From Streptomyces sp. NBC_01255 (GTDB lineage: Bacteria; Actinomycetota; Actinomycetes; Streptomycetales; Streptomycetaceae), in assembly GCF_036226445.1 (NCBI RefSeq), contig NZ_CP108474.1, forward strand, positions 5,332,001 through 5,396,000: DNA of 64,000 bases, in the 5' to 3' direction. Shown in pieces: positions 34,247 through 42,869 of the stretch (the stretch's first letter is position 1; every line of letters starts with the position of its first letter). Under the pieces are notes generated by a model, which searched no databases, was not told where the DNA came from, and saw only the letters and a list, made by a program, of their open reading frames with translations. Both the position numbers and the translations under genes were made by a program.

Positions 34247-35350
34247 GTGGCAGTCGTCGATGTATCCGAAGAGCTGAAGTCCCTCTCCTCGACCATGGGG
34301 TCGATCGAGGCCGTCCTGGACCTCGAGAAGCTGAGGGCCGACATCGCCGTGCTCGAAGAGCAGGCCGCGGCCCCGTCCCTGTGGGACGACCCGGAGGCGG
34401 CGCAGAAGATCACGAGCAAGCTTTCGCACCTCCAGGCGGAGGTCCGGAAGGCCGAGACCCTGCGCGGGCGGATCGACGACCTCTCGGTCCTCTTCGAGCT
34501 CGCCGAGGAGATGGACGACTCGGACACCCTCGCCGAGGCCGAGACGGAGCTCACCTCCGTCCGCAAGGCCCTCGACGAGATGGAGGTCCGCACGCTCCTC
34601 TCCGGCGAGTACGACGAGCGCGAGGCCCTGGTCAACATCCGTGCGGAGGCCGGCGGCGTCGACGCCTCCGACTTCGCCGAGCGGCTCCAGCGCATGTACC
34701 TGCGCTGGGCGGAGCGCCACGGCTACGCGACGGAGATCTACGAGACCTCGTACGCGGAAGAGGCCGGCATCAAGTCGACCACCTTCGTGGTGAAGACGCC
34801 GTACGCCTACGGCACGCTCTCCGTCGAGCAGGGCACCCACCGACTGGTCCGCATCTCGCCCTTCGACAACCAGGGCCGCCGTCAGACGTCCTTCGCGGGC
34901 GTCGAGGTCCTCCCGGTCGTCGAGTCCTCCGACCACGTCGAGATCGACGAGTCCGAGCTGCGCATCGACGTCTACCGCGCCTCGGGCCCCGGCGGCCAGG
35001 GCGTCAACACGACCGACTCGGCGGTGCGCATCACGCACATCCCGACCGGCATCGTCGTCTCCTGCCAGAACGAGCGCTCCCAGATCCAGAACAAGGCGAG
35101 CGCCATGAACGTCCTCCAGGCCAAGCTCCTGGAGCGTCAGCGCCAGGAGGAGCGCGCGCGGATGGACGCGCTCAAGGACAGCGGCAGCTCCTGGGGCAAC
35201 CAGATGCGCTCGTACGTCCTCCACCCGTACCAGATGGTCAAGGACCTCCGGACGGAGTTCGAGGTCGGCAACCCGCAGTCGGTCCTGGACGGCGAGATCG
35301 ACGGCTTCCTGGAGGCCGGCATCCGCTGGCGCAAGCAGCAGGACAAGTAG
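34247..35350 (+). CDS. prfB: Peptide chain release factor 2
   Basis: RF2 releases nascent chains at UGA and UAA codons. It is 367 residues from GTG 34247. It shows the codon-recognition tripeptide SPF ([14 protein letters not shown]) and the catalytic GGQ loop ([19 protein letters not shown]). The N-terminal coiled-coil region is typical. There is no in-frame UGA near codon 25, so the programmed +1 frameshift found in E. coli prfB is absent. It is closed by a 19-bp terminator. Confidence 0.97.
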   Translation: MAVVDVSEELKSLSSTMGSIEAVLDLEKLRADIAVLEEQAAAPSLWDDPEAAQKITSKLSHLQAEVRKAETLRGRIDDLSVLFELAEEMDDSDTLAEAETELTSVRKALDEMEVRTLLSGEYDEREALVNIRAEAGGVDASDFAERLQRMYLRWAERHGYATEIYETSYAEEAGIKSTTFVVKTPYAYGTLSVEQGTHRLVRISPFDNQGRRQTSFAGVEVLPVVESSDHVEIDESELRIDVYRASGPGGQGVNTTDSAVRITHIPTGIVVSCQNERSQIQNKASAMNVLQAKLLERQRQEERARMDALKDSGSSWGNQMRSYVLHPYQMVKDLRTEFEVGNPQSVLDGEIDGFLEAGIRWRKQQDK

Positions 35351-35377
35351 TCTCCCCGGCTGACCCGTTCAGCCGTA

Positions 35378-35420
35378 CGAGTCCGGGCCCCGCACCTTCT
35401 CGGTGCGGGGCCCGGACTCG
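35378..35420 (+). terminator. Terminator after prfB
   Basis: CGAGTCCGGGCCCCGCACC (35378-35396), loop TTCTC, GGTGCGGGGCCCGGACTCG (35402-35420). The 19-bp stem is perfect and is followed by TTCC. Confidence 0.9.
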
Positions 35421-35748
35421 TTCCGTACCGTCGTGCGGATTCGCTGACGCAAGCGGAAGCGGGGCCGTCGGGGCGCTTTGTCGACAAGGGAACTGCTGTC
35501 GCCGGGCCCGGAGTTACGGGTTTACGTCACAGTTGCATCGTCTCATGCCGGTCACTTGTGGATCTTTCGGGCATCGCACGCGCAACGGCCTTGACGCTTC
35601 ATCGGAAACTCGGAAGGGTGACGTACTGGCATGCGCATTTCTGGGGCGCGTGTGAACGGGGGCCGGCCCAGTCGTGACGCCACCCCTGCTGCGCGGGGCC
35701 CCGAGCGCTGCCCCATGACGAGTTTGAGCTACTGGGGGTAGCAGCCAG
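35421..35748 (+). promoter_or_regulatory. 328-bp noncoding region before LAETG protein gene
   Basis: It presumably holds the promoter of the surface protein gene. Nothing clear beyond short AT-richer patches (35515-35560, 35590-35640) was recognised; no RNA gene, strong inverted repeat or credible ORF was found. Confidence 0.3.
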
Positions 35749-36579
35749 ATGACCAAGCAGATGCGAATCCGTTTCGCGCGCATTGCCGCCGGAGCGGTGA
35801 TCGCCGCCGGAGCTTCGCTGACCGCGGCCGGTGCCGCGCAGGCCGTGGGTGCCTTCGGCGAGGGCGAACCGACTCCGACGGAGACGTGCCTTCCCGGCAC
35901 CGCCGGTTGCGATGCCACGCTTCCGCCGACGACCCCGCCGGTGGAGACCACGCCTCCGGTGGAGACGACTCCGCCGGTGGAGACCACTCCGCCGGTCGAG
36001 ACGACCCCGCCGGTGGAGACCACGCCTCCGGTGGAGACCACTCCGCCGGTCGAGACGACCCCGCCGGTGGAGACCACTCCGCCGGTCGAGACGACCCCGC
36101 CGGTCGAGACCACCGAGCCCGGTGGCGGCGAGACCACTGAGCCCGGCGGTGGCGAGACCACCGAGCCCGGCGGTGGCGAGACCACCCAGCCCGGCAACGG
36201 CAACAACGGCAACAACAACGGTGGCAACGACAACGGCGGTAACGGCAACGGCGGGACCGAGCCCGGTCCGACCGACAGCCCCGTGACCCCGGACGAGGGC
36301 ACCGACGGTGGCTCCACCGGCTCCGGTTCCGGCGACCCCGGCACCTGCACCGTCGACCTCGACGGCGCCGAGTGCGTGGACACCGGCAACAACAACACCG
36401 ACACCAACAACGCCGGCTCGCAGCCCGTGCAGCAGGGTCAGGCGAAGGAGGAGCTCGCCGAGACCGGTGCGGCCGAGACCTCGTTCCTGATCATCGGCGC
36501 CGCGACCATGATCGCCGGCGGCATCGGCTTCCGCATGCTGCCGCGTCTCGTCGCCGGTGGCGGCAACGCCGCCGTCTGA
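35749..36579 (+). CDS. Cell-wall anchored protein with LAETG sorting signal and TPPVET repeats
   Basis: A secreted surface protein of 276 residues. The signal peptide runs to about residue 32 (ALA-type end GAAQA). A Cys pair (TCLPGTAGC) is followed by ten TPPVET units, three EPGGGETT units, an Asn/Gly-rich segment and a second Cys pair (TCTVDLDGAEC). The C-terminus has LAETG, then a hydrophobic helix (SFLIIGAATMIAGGIGF) and Arg-containing tail, i.e. a sorting signal of the LAXTG type used by Streptomyces sortase E. The Pro-rich repeats probably form a stalk through the wall. No enzymatic domain is visible. It is flanked on both sides by strong terminators, so it is a single-gene unit. Confidence 0.88.
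   Translation: MTKQMRIRFARIAAGAVIAAGASLTAAGAAQAVGAFGEGEPTPTETCLPGTAGCDATLPPTTPPVETTPPVETTPPVETTPPVETTPPVETTPPVETTPPVETTPPVETTPPVETTPPVETTEPGGGETTEPGGGETTEPGGGETTQPGNGNNGNNNGGNDNGGNGNGGTEPGPTDSPVTPDEGTDGGSTGSGSGDPGTCTVDLDGAECVDTGNNNTDTNNAGSQPVQQGQAKEELAETGAAETSFLIIGAATMIAGGIGFRMLPRLVAGGGNAAV
35935..36186 (+). repeat. Tandem repeats encoding (PPVETT)10 and (EPGGGETT)3
   Basis: Ten 18-bp units (35935-36114) differ only at synonymous positions (GTG/GTC, ACC/ACG/ACT, CCG/CCT). Three 24-bp units follow (36115-36186). Conservation of protein over DNA indicates selection for the peptide. Confidence 0.9.
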
Positions 36580-36610
36580 CACGACCGCGTGAGCGCGTGA
36601 GAGCGCGCGC

Positions 36611-36654
36611 ATGACGAAGGGCCGGGGAGATCAGTCTCCCCGGCCCTTCGTCAT
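36611..36654. terminator. Bidirectional 20-bp terminator
   Basis: ATGACGAAGGGCCGGGGAGA (36611-36630), loop TCAG, then its perfect complement at 36635-36654. It lies between the LAETG gene and the opposite small zinc-ribbon gene. Confidence 0.9.
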
Positions 36655-36722
36655 GCTCCGGCTCGTGCGGCGTCCTCGTATGGCGTCCTCGTGTGGTGTC
36701 TCTCGGACCGCCGAGACGCCTC

Positions 36723-36905
36723 TCAGGCCGCCTGGACCACCGCGAGCAGGGCGATCGCGGCCAGTAGGGCGATCGCCAGCGTCAGCAGCATCGCGGGGGA
36801 CGGACCCTGAGGGGTCAGACGCTCCCGGTTCGCGCGGCAGACGGGGCAGCGGCCCTCGGCGACCGGGGCCGCGCAGTTGGCGCACACCAGTCGGTCGTAG
36901 GTCAT
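36723..36905 (-). CDS. Small zinc-ribbon membrane peptide
   Basis: A 60-residue protein. The N-terminal half has two CxxC knuckles (CANC and CPVC) spaced like a zinc ribbon. The C-terminal half is one transmembrane helix (LLTLAIALLAAIALLAVV). ATG 36905 is preceded on its strand by GAGGAGGAG, a strong ribosome site, which decides the start. It is a tail-anchored protein with the zinc ribbon probably in the cytoplasm, function unknown. It is divergent from ftsE. Confidence 0.8.
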   Translation of the reverse strand: MTYDRLVCANCAAPVAEGRCPVCRANRERLTPQGPSPAMLLTLAIALLAAIALLAVVQAA

Positions 36906-37140
36906 GCGCTCTCCTCCTCCCGCACAGGGATCCACACCAGGACAACGCCCGGAGGGGTCCGGACGTTCCCCCTACCACTGTGCCAGCTCCGGGGCGTTTC
37001 GGCGCGCCCCACCGGATTGCCCGCCTTCCGCCCGGAAGGGCGAAAAGGATAAAGCACGCAAGCCAGGACCGCGACTGCGCGGGCCATCCCCGTTCGCGTA
37101 AGGTCACGCACACCTACTCCCGGCCGACCGTGGTGCATCC

Positions 37141-37830
37141 GTGATCCGATTCGACAACGTATCCAAGTCCTATCCGAAGCAGAACCGCCCCGCGCTCCGG
37201 GATGTCTCCCTGGAGATCGAGAAGGGGGAGTTCGTCTTCCTCGTCGGTTCGTCCGGCTCCGGAAAGTCGACTTTCCTGCGGCTGCTCCTGCGTGAGGAGC
37301 GCGCCAGCCAAGGCCAGGTGCACGTCCTCGGCAAGGACCTGGCCCGGCTCTCCAACTGGAAGGTGCCGCACATGCGGCGCCAGCTCGGCACCGTCTTCCA
37401 GGACTTCCGTCTGCTTCCCAACAAGACCGTCGCCGAGAACGTGGCCTTCGCCCAGGAGGTCATCGGCAAGCCGCGCGGCGAGATCCGCAAGGCCGTACCG
37501 CAGGTGCTCGACCTGGTCGGGCTCGGCGGCAAGGAGGACCGGCGGCCCGGCGAGCTCTCCGGTGGTGAGCAGCAGCGCGTCGCCATCGCCCGCGCCTTCG
37601 TCAACCGCCCGATGCTGCTGATCGCCGACGAGCCCACCGGCAACCTCGACCCGCAGACCTCCGTCGGCATCATGAAGCTGCTCGACCGCATCAACAGGAC
37701 AGGGACCACCGTCGTCATGGCGACCCACGACCAGAACATCGTCGACCAGATGCGCAAGCGCGTCATAGAGCTGGAGAAGGGCCGCCTCGTCCGCGACCAG
37801 TCACGCGGCGTCTACGGATACCAGCACTGA
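37141..37830 (+). CDS. ftsE: Cell division ATP-binding protein FtsE
   Basis: The ATPase subunit of FtsEX, an ABC-type complex that couples ATP hydrolysis to peptidoglycan hydrolase activation at the septum. It is 229 residues. Motifs are Walker [19 protein letters not shown]-loop [17 protein letters not shown], signature [15 protein letters not shown], Walker [13 protein letters not shown] and H-loop MATHD. The GTG start 37141 has no clear ribosome site, so a leaderless transcript is possible. ftsX follows after 23 bp. Confidence 0.96.
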   Translation: MIRFDNVSKSYPKQNRPALRDVSLEIEKGEFVFLVGSSGSGKSTFLRLLLREERASQGQVHVLGKDLARLSNWKVPHMRRQLGTVFQDFRLLPNKTVAENVAFAQEVIGKPRGEIRKAVPQVLDLVGLGGKEDRRPGELSGGEQQRVAIARAFVNRPMLLIADEPTGNLDPQTSVGIMKLLDRINRTGTTVVMATHDQNIVDQMRKRVIELEKGRLVRDQSRGVYGYQH

Positions 37831-37853
37831 GCAGGTAGGGGACAGAACACACC

Positions 37854-38771
37854 ATGCGCGCTCAGTTCGTGCTCTCGGAGATCGGTGTCGGTCTCCGGCG
37901 CAATCTCACGATGACCTTCGCCGTCATCATCTCCGTGGCCCTCTCGCTCGCCCTTTTCGGTGGTGCCCTGCTCATGCGCGAGCAGGTCAGCACGATGAAG
38001 GACTACTGGTACGACAAGGTCAACGTCTCCATCTTCCTCTGCAACAAGGCCGACGCGGCCGACGGGGCCAAGTGCCCCAAGGGTGCCGTCACGGCGCAGC
38101 AGAAGGAGCAGATCAAGGACGACCTCGAGGAGATGGACATCGTCGAGTCCGTCTACCAGGAGTCGACCGACGAGGCGTTCAAGCGGTACAAGGAGGAGTA
38201 CGGCGACACCGCCATCGCCTCCGTCATCACGCCGGACCAGATGCAGGAGTCGTTCCGGGTCAAGCTCAAGGACCCGGAGAAGTACAAGGTGGTCGCCACC
38301 GCCTTCGCCGGCCGTGACGGCGTCGAGTCCGTCCAGGACCAGCGGGACACCTTGCAGAACCTCTTCGACCTGATGAACGGCATGAACATCGCCGCGCTCT
38401 GCGTCATGGGCCTGATGCTGGTCATCGCGCTGATGCTGATCGTCAACACCGTCCGTGTCTCGGCCTTCAGCCGCCGCCGCGAGACCGGCATCATGCGGCT
38501 CGTCGGAGCGTCCAGCTTCTACATCCAGATGCCGTTCATCATGGAGGCCGCCTTCGCCGGGCTCCTCGGCGGCGGCGTCGCGTGTGTGCTCCTGCTCGTC
38601 GGCCGGTACTTCCTCATCGACCACGGCATCGCGCTCGCCGAGAAGATGCAGCTGGTCAACTTCATCGGCTGGGACGCCGTCCTCGCCAAGCTGCCGCTCG
38701 TGCTCGCCATCGGTCTGCTCATGCCGGCCGTGGCCGCGTTCATCGCGCTGCGCAAGTACCTGAAGGTGTGA
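37854..38771 (+). CDS. ftsX: Cell division membrane protein FtsX
   Basis: The permease-like partner of FtsE, 305 residues. A cytoplasmic N-terminus and first helix (MTFAVIISVALSLALFGGAL) are followed by an extracellular domain of about 120 residues with two Cys (FLCNKADAADGAKC) that may form a disulfide. The C-terminal part has three helices (LCVMGLMLVIALMLIVNTVR, then AFAGLLGGGVACVLLLVG and LPLVLAIGLLMPAVAAFI). The extracellular loop normally recruits a cell-wall hydrolase. The protease gene downstream is separated by a hairpin. Confidence 0.95.
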   Translation: MRAQFVLSEIGVGLRRNLTMTFAVIISVALSLALFGGALLMREQVSTMKDYWYDKVNVSIFLCNKADAADGAKCPKGAVTAQQKEQIKDDLEEMDIVESVYQESTDEAFKRYKEEYGDTAIASVITPDQMQESFRVKLKDPEKYKVVATAFAGRDGVESVQDQRDTLQNLFDLMNGMNIAALCVMGLMLVIALMLIVNTVRVSAFSRRRETGIMRLVGASSFYIQMPFIMEAAFAGLLGGGVACVLLLVGRYFLIDHGIALAEKMQLVNFIGWDAVLAKLPLVLAIGLLMPAVAAFIALRKYLKV

Positions 38772-38791
38772 GAAGACACCACTGACGGCGG

Positions 38792-38826
38792 ATGGCGTCG
38801 TACGGGCAAAGCCCGTGCGGCGCCAT
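38792..38826 (+). terminator. Terminator after ftsX
   Basis: The 16-nt arms at 38792-38807 and 38811-38826 pair with two G-U pairs around an AAA loop (ACGGGC-AAA-GCCCGT at the tip). It is followed by TCCCTTGTCC. Confidence 0.75.
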
Positions 38827-38836
38827 TCCCTTGTCC

Positions 38837-38842
38837 TAGAGT
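38837..38842 (+). promoter_or_regulatory. -10-like TAGAGT close to S41 protease start
   Basis: TAGAGT ends 7 nt before ATG 38850, a spacing that predicts a leaderless mRNA. No good -35 is visible. Confidence 0.35.
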
Positions 38843-38849
38843 GGGCGCC

Positions 38850-40022
38850 ATGCCGGCCGACGCCGATCACCGCCTCTGTATCCGGCCCCGCGGACTGCTC
38901 CGTGGGGCCGTTCTGACGTTGGTCTTCACCGGTGTCCTCGCCACCGCCGCCGCCACCGGGTCCCTGCCCCGGCGGGACGCGGGGGATGACCGGTCGCCGG
39001 ATTCCGCCCGTACGGCCACGGTGGACCGCGCCGCCCTGAACCGGGCCGCCGCCGCGGCCATGGCCGACGGGAAGTCCGGCAAGCAGGCCGCCGAGGAGTT
39101 CGTCAGCCGCAGCGGCGACCGCTGGGGCGCGGTGTACGACAAGAAGGAGTACGCCGACTTCGAGCAGGCCCTCGACGGCGCCTACACGGGTGTCGGGCTC
39201 TCCGCCGGCCGGGCCGCCGACGGCACCGCGGTGCGGGTGACCCGCGTCCAGGCGGGCGGCCCCGCCGAGCGGGCCGGACTCCGGGCCGGCGACCGGCTCG
39301 TCTCCGTCGACGGACGCCCGGTCGGCGGGCTCTCCGTCTCCGAGGTCGTCTCCCTGCTCCGCGGCGACGGCGTCCCCGGATCGGCCGTCGCCCTCCGGGT
39401 CGAGCGCGGCCGCGCCGCCTGGACGGAGACCCTGCACAGGGCTCGGCTCGCGACGGACCCGGTCACCGTCCGCCGCCTCGACGACGGGGCGGTCCTGATC
39501 AAGGTGGCCGCCTTCACCAAGGGCGCGGGCGCGCGCGTACGGGACGCGGTACGGGACGCCCCGGCCGGCGCCGGCGTCCTCCTGGACCTCCGGGGCAACG
39601 CCGGAGGGCTGGTCGCGGAGGCCGCCGTCGCCGCCTCCGCGTTCCTCGACGGCGGTCTCGTCGCCACGTACGACGTCGAGGGCGAGGAGCGGGCCGTGTA
39701 CGCGGACGGGGGCGGCGACACCGGCCGGCCCCTGGTGGCGCTGATCGACGGCGGCACGATGAGCGCGGCCGAGCTGCTCACCGGCGCCCTGCAGGACCGG
39801 GGCCGGGCCGTCACGGTCGGCTCGCGGACCTTCGGCAAGGGCTCGGTGCAGATGCCGAGCGCGCTGCCGGACGGTTCCGTCGCGGAGCTGACCGTCGGCC
39901 ACTACCGCACGCCCGCCGGGCACGCGGTGGACGGCCGGGGCATCACCCCCGACCTGACGGCGGCGGAGAAGGCCGAGGAACAGGCTCGTACGGTATTGAG
40001 TGGCCTCGGAGGGGGCTCGTAG
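38850..40022 (+). CDS. S41 family C-terminal processing protease (CtpA-like)
   Basis: A secreted or membrane-anchored serine protease of 390 residues. An N-terminal hydrophobic segment (AVLTLVFTGVLATAAATG) is followed by a helical stretch and a PDZ domain at about 105-190 (YTGVGLSAG ... RVTRVQAGGPAERAGLRAGD). The S41 catalytic part has LDLRGNAGGLVAEAV-like text, nucleophile Ser in GGTMSAAELL and the general-base Lys in TFGKGSVQM. It lies between ftsX and smpB, a conserved actinobacterial arrangement. I took ATG 38850 rather than 38841 because of the -10 spacing. Confidence 0.9.
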   Translation: MPADADHRLCIRPRGLLRGAVLTLVFTGVLATAAATGSLPRRDAGDDRSPDSARTATVDRAALNRAAAAAMADGKSGKQAAEEFVSRSGDRWGAVYDKKEYADFEQALDGAYTGVGLSAGRAADGTAVRVTRVQAGGPAERAGLRAGDRLVSVDGRPVGGLSVSEVVSLLRGDGVPGSAVALRVERGRAAWTETLHRARLATDPVTVRRLDDGAVLIKVAAFTKGAGARVRDAVRDAPAGAGVLLDLRGNAGGLVAEAAVAASAFLDGGLVATYDVEGEERAVYADGGGDTGRPLVALIDGGTMSAAELLTGALQDRGRAVTVGSRTFGKGSVQMPSALPDGSVAELTVGHYRTPAGHAVDGRGITPDLTAAEKAEEQARTVLSGLGGGS

Positions 40023-40040
40023 TGCGAAAATAGCCGCACT

Positions 40041-40583
40041 ATGGCAAAGGGACTCGTGAACGTGCAGGGCAAGCCTGCGAAGAAGAGCGCGGACAAGGCG
40101 CCGGAGCGCAAGCTCATCGCGCAGAACAAGAAGGCGCGCCACGACTACCACATCGTCGACACGTACGAGTGCGGTGTGGTCCTCATGGGCACCGAGGTGA
40201 AGTCGCTGCGGATGGGCCGGGCGTCGCTGGTCGACGGCTTCGTGCAGATCGACAACCACGAGGCGTGGCTGCACAACATCCACGTGCCGGAGTACACCCA
40301 GGGCAGCTGGACGAACCACTCGGCGAAGCGCAAGCGCAAGCTGCTGCTCCACCGCGAGGAGATCGACAAGCTGGAGGCGAAGTCGAAGGAGACCGGTCAC
40401 ACGATCGTGCCCCTCGCGCTGTACTTCCTGGGCAGCCGGGTGAAGGTCGAGATCGCGCTCGCCAAGGGCAAGAAGGAGTTCGACAAGCGTCAGACGCTCC
40501 GCGAGAAGCAGGACACGCGCGAGACCAGCCGGGCGATCGCGGCGGCGAAGCGGAAGCAGCGGGCGGCCCAGGCCGGCCAGTAG
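40041..40583 (+). CDS. smpB: SsrA-binding protein SmpB
   Basis: SmpB binds the tRNA-like part of tmRNA and delivers it to stalled ribosomes. It is 180 residues, with an about 20-residue Lys-rich N-terminal extension. Core motifs are [50 protein letters not shown] and the basic C-terminal tail ([19 protein letters not shown]) that enters the mRNA channel. The start is 18 bp after the protease stop. Its RNA partner ssrA lies 108 bp downstream on the same strand. Confidence 0.97.
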   Translation: MAKGLVNVQGKPAKKSADKAPERKLIAQNKKARHDYHIVDTYECGVVLMGTEVKSLRMGRASLVDGFVQIDNHEAWLHNIHVPEYTQGSWTNHSAKRKRKLLLHREEIDKLEAKSKETGHTIVPLALYFLGSRVKVEIALAKGKKEFDKRQTLREKQDTRETSRAIAAAKRKQRAAQAGQ

Positions 40584-40691
40584 GCGGCCGGTACCCGTCG
40601 GTCGCCGTTAATACGCTGGCGACGGCGCCCGTCGGTCACGTACGATGGGCCGTGCACACCCCGCAAGGTGCGCACTTTGAAAAATAAACAT

Positions 40692-41083
40692 GGGGATGAT
40701 CGGTTTCGACAGCGGATACCGATGCAGAGGAAGCGTGTCGAGGAAGCGGCAATGATCTCGTTAACCATATGTCGCAACCAATAATCGCCAACTCCAAGAG
40801 CGATAACTCCCGCTTCGCCCTCGCTGCCTAATTTTAGGTAACGACAAGAAGCCTCTGTGAGGAGCGTCAGCCCGGGGGTGGTCCCGACCCGGATCCTGGC
40901 GTCATTTAGGGATCTAAACCTCTAGCCCCGGTCACGGGGGTTAGAGGGAAATCAAACAGTGACTGAGCCCGTCGGAGACTTGTCCGCGTGATCTCCGGGG
41001 CTGAGAAACTCGTAGCGGACTGCACACGGAGAAGCTCTGCTTCCGTACCGTTGGACGCGGGTTCGATTCCCGCCATCTCCACC
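40692..41083 (+). ncRNA. ssrA: Transfer-messenger RNA (tmRNA, ssrA)
   Basis: The 5' end GGGGATGATCGGTTTCGACA and 3' T-arm GGGTTCGATTCCCGCCATCTCC form the tRNA-like half; GGGGATG pairs with CATCTCC. The tag frame begins at GCC 40787 and reads ANSKSDNSRFALAA then TAA 40829-40831, so with the charged alanine the tag is A-ANSKSDNSRFALAA, ending in the usual LAA degron. Pseudoknot-rich sequence lies between. The genome encodes ACC rather than full CCA at the 3' end, so CCA completion is needed. Confidence 0.95.
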
Positions 41084-41166
41084 GAGCGTCCGAGGGGGCC
41101 AGCCCCGCTCGGACACCTCATCCCATGTGGGCGAAGGCCTGGCAGTCAGCACGACTGCCGGGCCTT
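41082..41166 (+). terminator. Two hairpins following ssrA
   Basis: First stem CCGAGCG (41082-41088) with CGCTCGG (41106-41112). Second AAGGCCTGGCAGTC (41134-41147) with GACTGCCGGGCCTT (41153-41166), a 14-bp stem with one G-U pair, followed by TTGTC. The second is the stronger terminator. Confidence 0.7.
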
Positions 41167-41196
41167 TGTCATGTGTCGTTGGCGGTAGCGGGCCTT
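41146..41196 (-). pseudogene. Probable 3' scrap of yoeB toxin gene
   Basis: On the minus strand this short piece reads KARYRQRHMTKARQSC and then stop. KARY resembles the C-terminal KARYHY of YoeB toxins, and the large yoeB piece lies in the same orientation on the other side of the TnpB element. The match is only a few residues, so it is a suggestion supported mainly by position and strand. Confidence 0.4.
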
Positions 41197-42383
41197 GGGG
41201 GTCCTCACCTGTCCTCTGCCGAGGAAGCTGGGCTTCAGTCGCCGGGAGTTATCGGGCTCCTCGGGCGGAGGTGCGCAGACGCGGATGCTCTGGTGGCGAC
41301 CCTGCGTGCCTGCAACCGGGCCGCGAACCAGGCTTCCGAGGTGGCGTTCGCCAAGGACCTCAAGCGGCGGAACATGTTGCAGGACGAGGTGTACTACCGG
41401 CTCAAGGCGGACTACGACCTCGGTGCCCAGCCCGCTGTGCGGGTGGTGAAGAAGGTGTGCGACGCCTACGCCACTCTGAAGGCGAACACGAAAGCCGGAA
41501 ACCTCGGCGGGGAGGGCTCGAATCGCCGTCTTCGGGCGGAGGCGAAGCCGATCCGGTTTCGTGAGGACGCGGCGCAGCCGTTCGACGACCGCATCCTGAC
41601 GTGGAACCTCGACGCCCGTACGGTGTCGATCTGGACTGTCGCGGGGCGTATCAAGCACATCCCGTTCGTCTGCTCCGAGCAGGCGATGGAACTCCTGGCC
41701 TCCCGCAAAGGCGAATCCGACCTGGTGATGCGGGACGGCAGGTTCTTCCTGATCGCCACCATCGACCTGCCCGAGCCCGAGGTGTTCGAGCCGGAGGGGT
41801 TCCTCGGCGTGGACCTGGGCATCGTCAACATCGCGACCACCTCGGACGGCGAGATCATGGCCGGACGCGGGCTCAACCGGTACCGGCAGCGGCACCGCGA
41901 TCTGCGGCAGAAGCTGCAGAAGAAGCGCACCAAGAGCGCGAAGCGCGTCCTCAAGCGTGTCCGGCGCCGCGAGACGCGGCGCGCGGGATCAGCGGGCACG
42001 ACTGCATTCCTGGGCGTTCGCCCAGCTCGGCGGTTTCGTCGAGTACAAGGCGCGTCGGGCGGGGGTGCCCGTGGTCTTCGTGGACGCGCGCAACACCTCG
42101 CGCCAGTGCTCGGAGTGCCGGCACACCCACCGTACGAACAGGGTGACTCAAGCAAGGTTCGTCTGCCGGTCCTGCGGGGCCGTCATGCACGCGGACCACA
42201 ACGGCTCCCGCAACATCGCCCACCGAGGCGACGCCGCGTGGAAGCGGGGCGCGGTCAATCGCCCCAGAGTCAGCACACGCTGATTCCGGACGCGGGGGAC
42301 AACGCGACAGCCAGCCGCGCTCCACCTGTAATCACGGCCCTTCACGGATCGGGTGACAAGCTCGGTCCTTCAGAGTCGAGAAG
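41197..42383 (+). mobile_element. Decayed IS605/IS607-type element carrying tnpB
   Basis: The bounds are set by where yoeB-like coding stops on each side. The element carries only a broken tnpB and no tnpA. Near the right end, CTCGGTCCTTCAGAGTCGAG (42361-42380) forms a weak stem, in the place where TnpB elements have their right-end RNA scaffold. TTGAC is at 42384-42388. The left end is less certain; there are no terminal inverted repeats or target duplication, as expected for this family. Confidence 0.6.
41262..42283 (+). pseudogene. tnpB: tnpB (RNA-guided nuclease ancestor of Cas12), frameshifted remnant
   Basis: Frame one (to about 41975) has the N-terminal OrfB region (ATLRACNRAANQASEVAF), a middle part (FDDRILTWNLDARTVSIWT) and RuvC motif I Asp in FLGVDLGIVNIATT, ending RVLKRVRRRETRR. 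A second frame then resumes at RDQRARLHSWAFAQLGGFVE with the zinc ribbon (CSEC ... CRSC) and RuvC III Asp in HADHNGSRNIA. The segment between, about 30 residues that should contain the RuvC II Glu, is missing. The start of the protein is also degraded. The nuclease must be inactive. Confidence 0.85.
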
Positions 42384-42535
42384 TTGACTTCCTTGTCGTC
42401 CGCCCGGTAGGCGGGGCGGTGCTCGTCGTCGATCCGGCGGGACCAGCTGCCCGACAGGTCGCCCTGCAGCGGCTCGGGCTTGCCGATGCCGGTGAAGGGG
42501 TCGCGCTGGATCTCGCCGATCAGGCGGGTGATCCC
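42384..42535 (-). pseudogene. yoeB: yoeB toxin remnant interrupted by TnpB element
   Basis: The minus strand reads [20 protein letters not shown], then [19 protein letters not shown] and YRADDKEV, clearly the core of a YoeB mRNA interferase. There is no start codon: upstream the frame meets TGA at about 42563-42565, and the first about 25 codons of a normal YoeB are missing, apparently by a deletion joining the antitoxin end to the toxin interior. The C-terminal end with the catalytic His-Tyr is cut by the mobile element. The toxin should be dead. Confidence 0.75.
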
Positions 42536-42804
42536 TCGTCCCCGGCCAACTCCCTCGGCTCGTCAATGGTCTTCGTGACCACGGACGAGCTCTCTCGGTC
42601 GCGGGCCACGGCTTCCATCAGGCGCGTGACGTCGGCGGGAGAGCGGAGCAGGTAGACGGTTTCCTGCCAGGAGTCGTAGTCGTCGGCCGACATGAGGACG
42701 GCGTCGCCGCTCTCGGAGGTGATGCGCACCGGGGCGTGGTCGGTGTTGACGCGCTCGATCAGGGGGAACAGGGTCGCCCTGGCTTCGTTGGCACTTATGG
42801 ACAT
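42520..42804 (-). CDS. yefM: YefM/Phd-family antitoxin
   Basis: A 94-residue antitoxin. The N-terminal DNA-binding part is [20 protein letters not shown], followed by [20 protein letters not shown] and [20 protein letters not shown], the standard YefM body. The last residues ([10 protein letters not shown]) appear to run into what was toxin coding sequence. Normally it represses its own operon and neutralises YoeB. Here the toxin is broken, so it may act only as an orphan DNA-binding protein or an antitoxin against related systems elsewhere. Confidence 0.88.
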   Translation of the reverse strand: MSISANEARATLFPLIERVNTDHAPVRITSESGDAVLMSADDYDSWQETVYLLRSPADVTRLMEAVARDRESSSVVTKTIDEPRELAGDEGSPA

Positions 42805-42869
42805 GGCACCACTCCTCTGATTCGTGCGAGACCAGGGTGCGAGAGTGGTACCGGAAGCCCGCGCGGGCT

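Noticed and set aside
35935..36114. CRISPR-like array
   Set aside because: The 18-bp units are contiguous coding repeats without spacers.
35514..36612. Minus-strand ORFs through the TPPVET repeats
   Set aside because: Repeat translations in wrong frames; the plus frame has signal peptide and sorting signal, and synonymous variation supports only that frame.
40906..41188. Short ORFs in the tmRNA region
   Set aside because: They lie in the tRNA-like part of ssrA.
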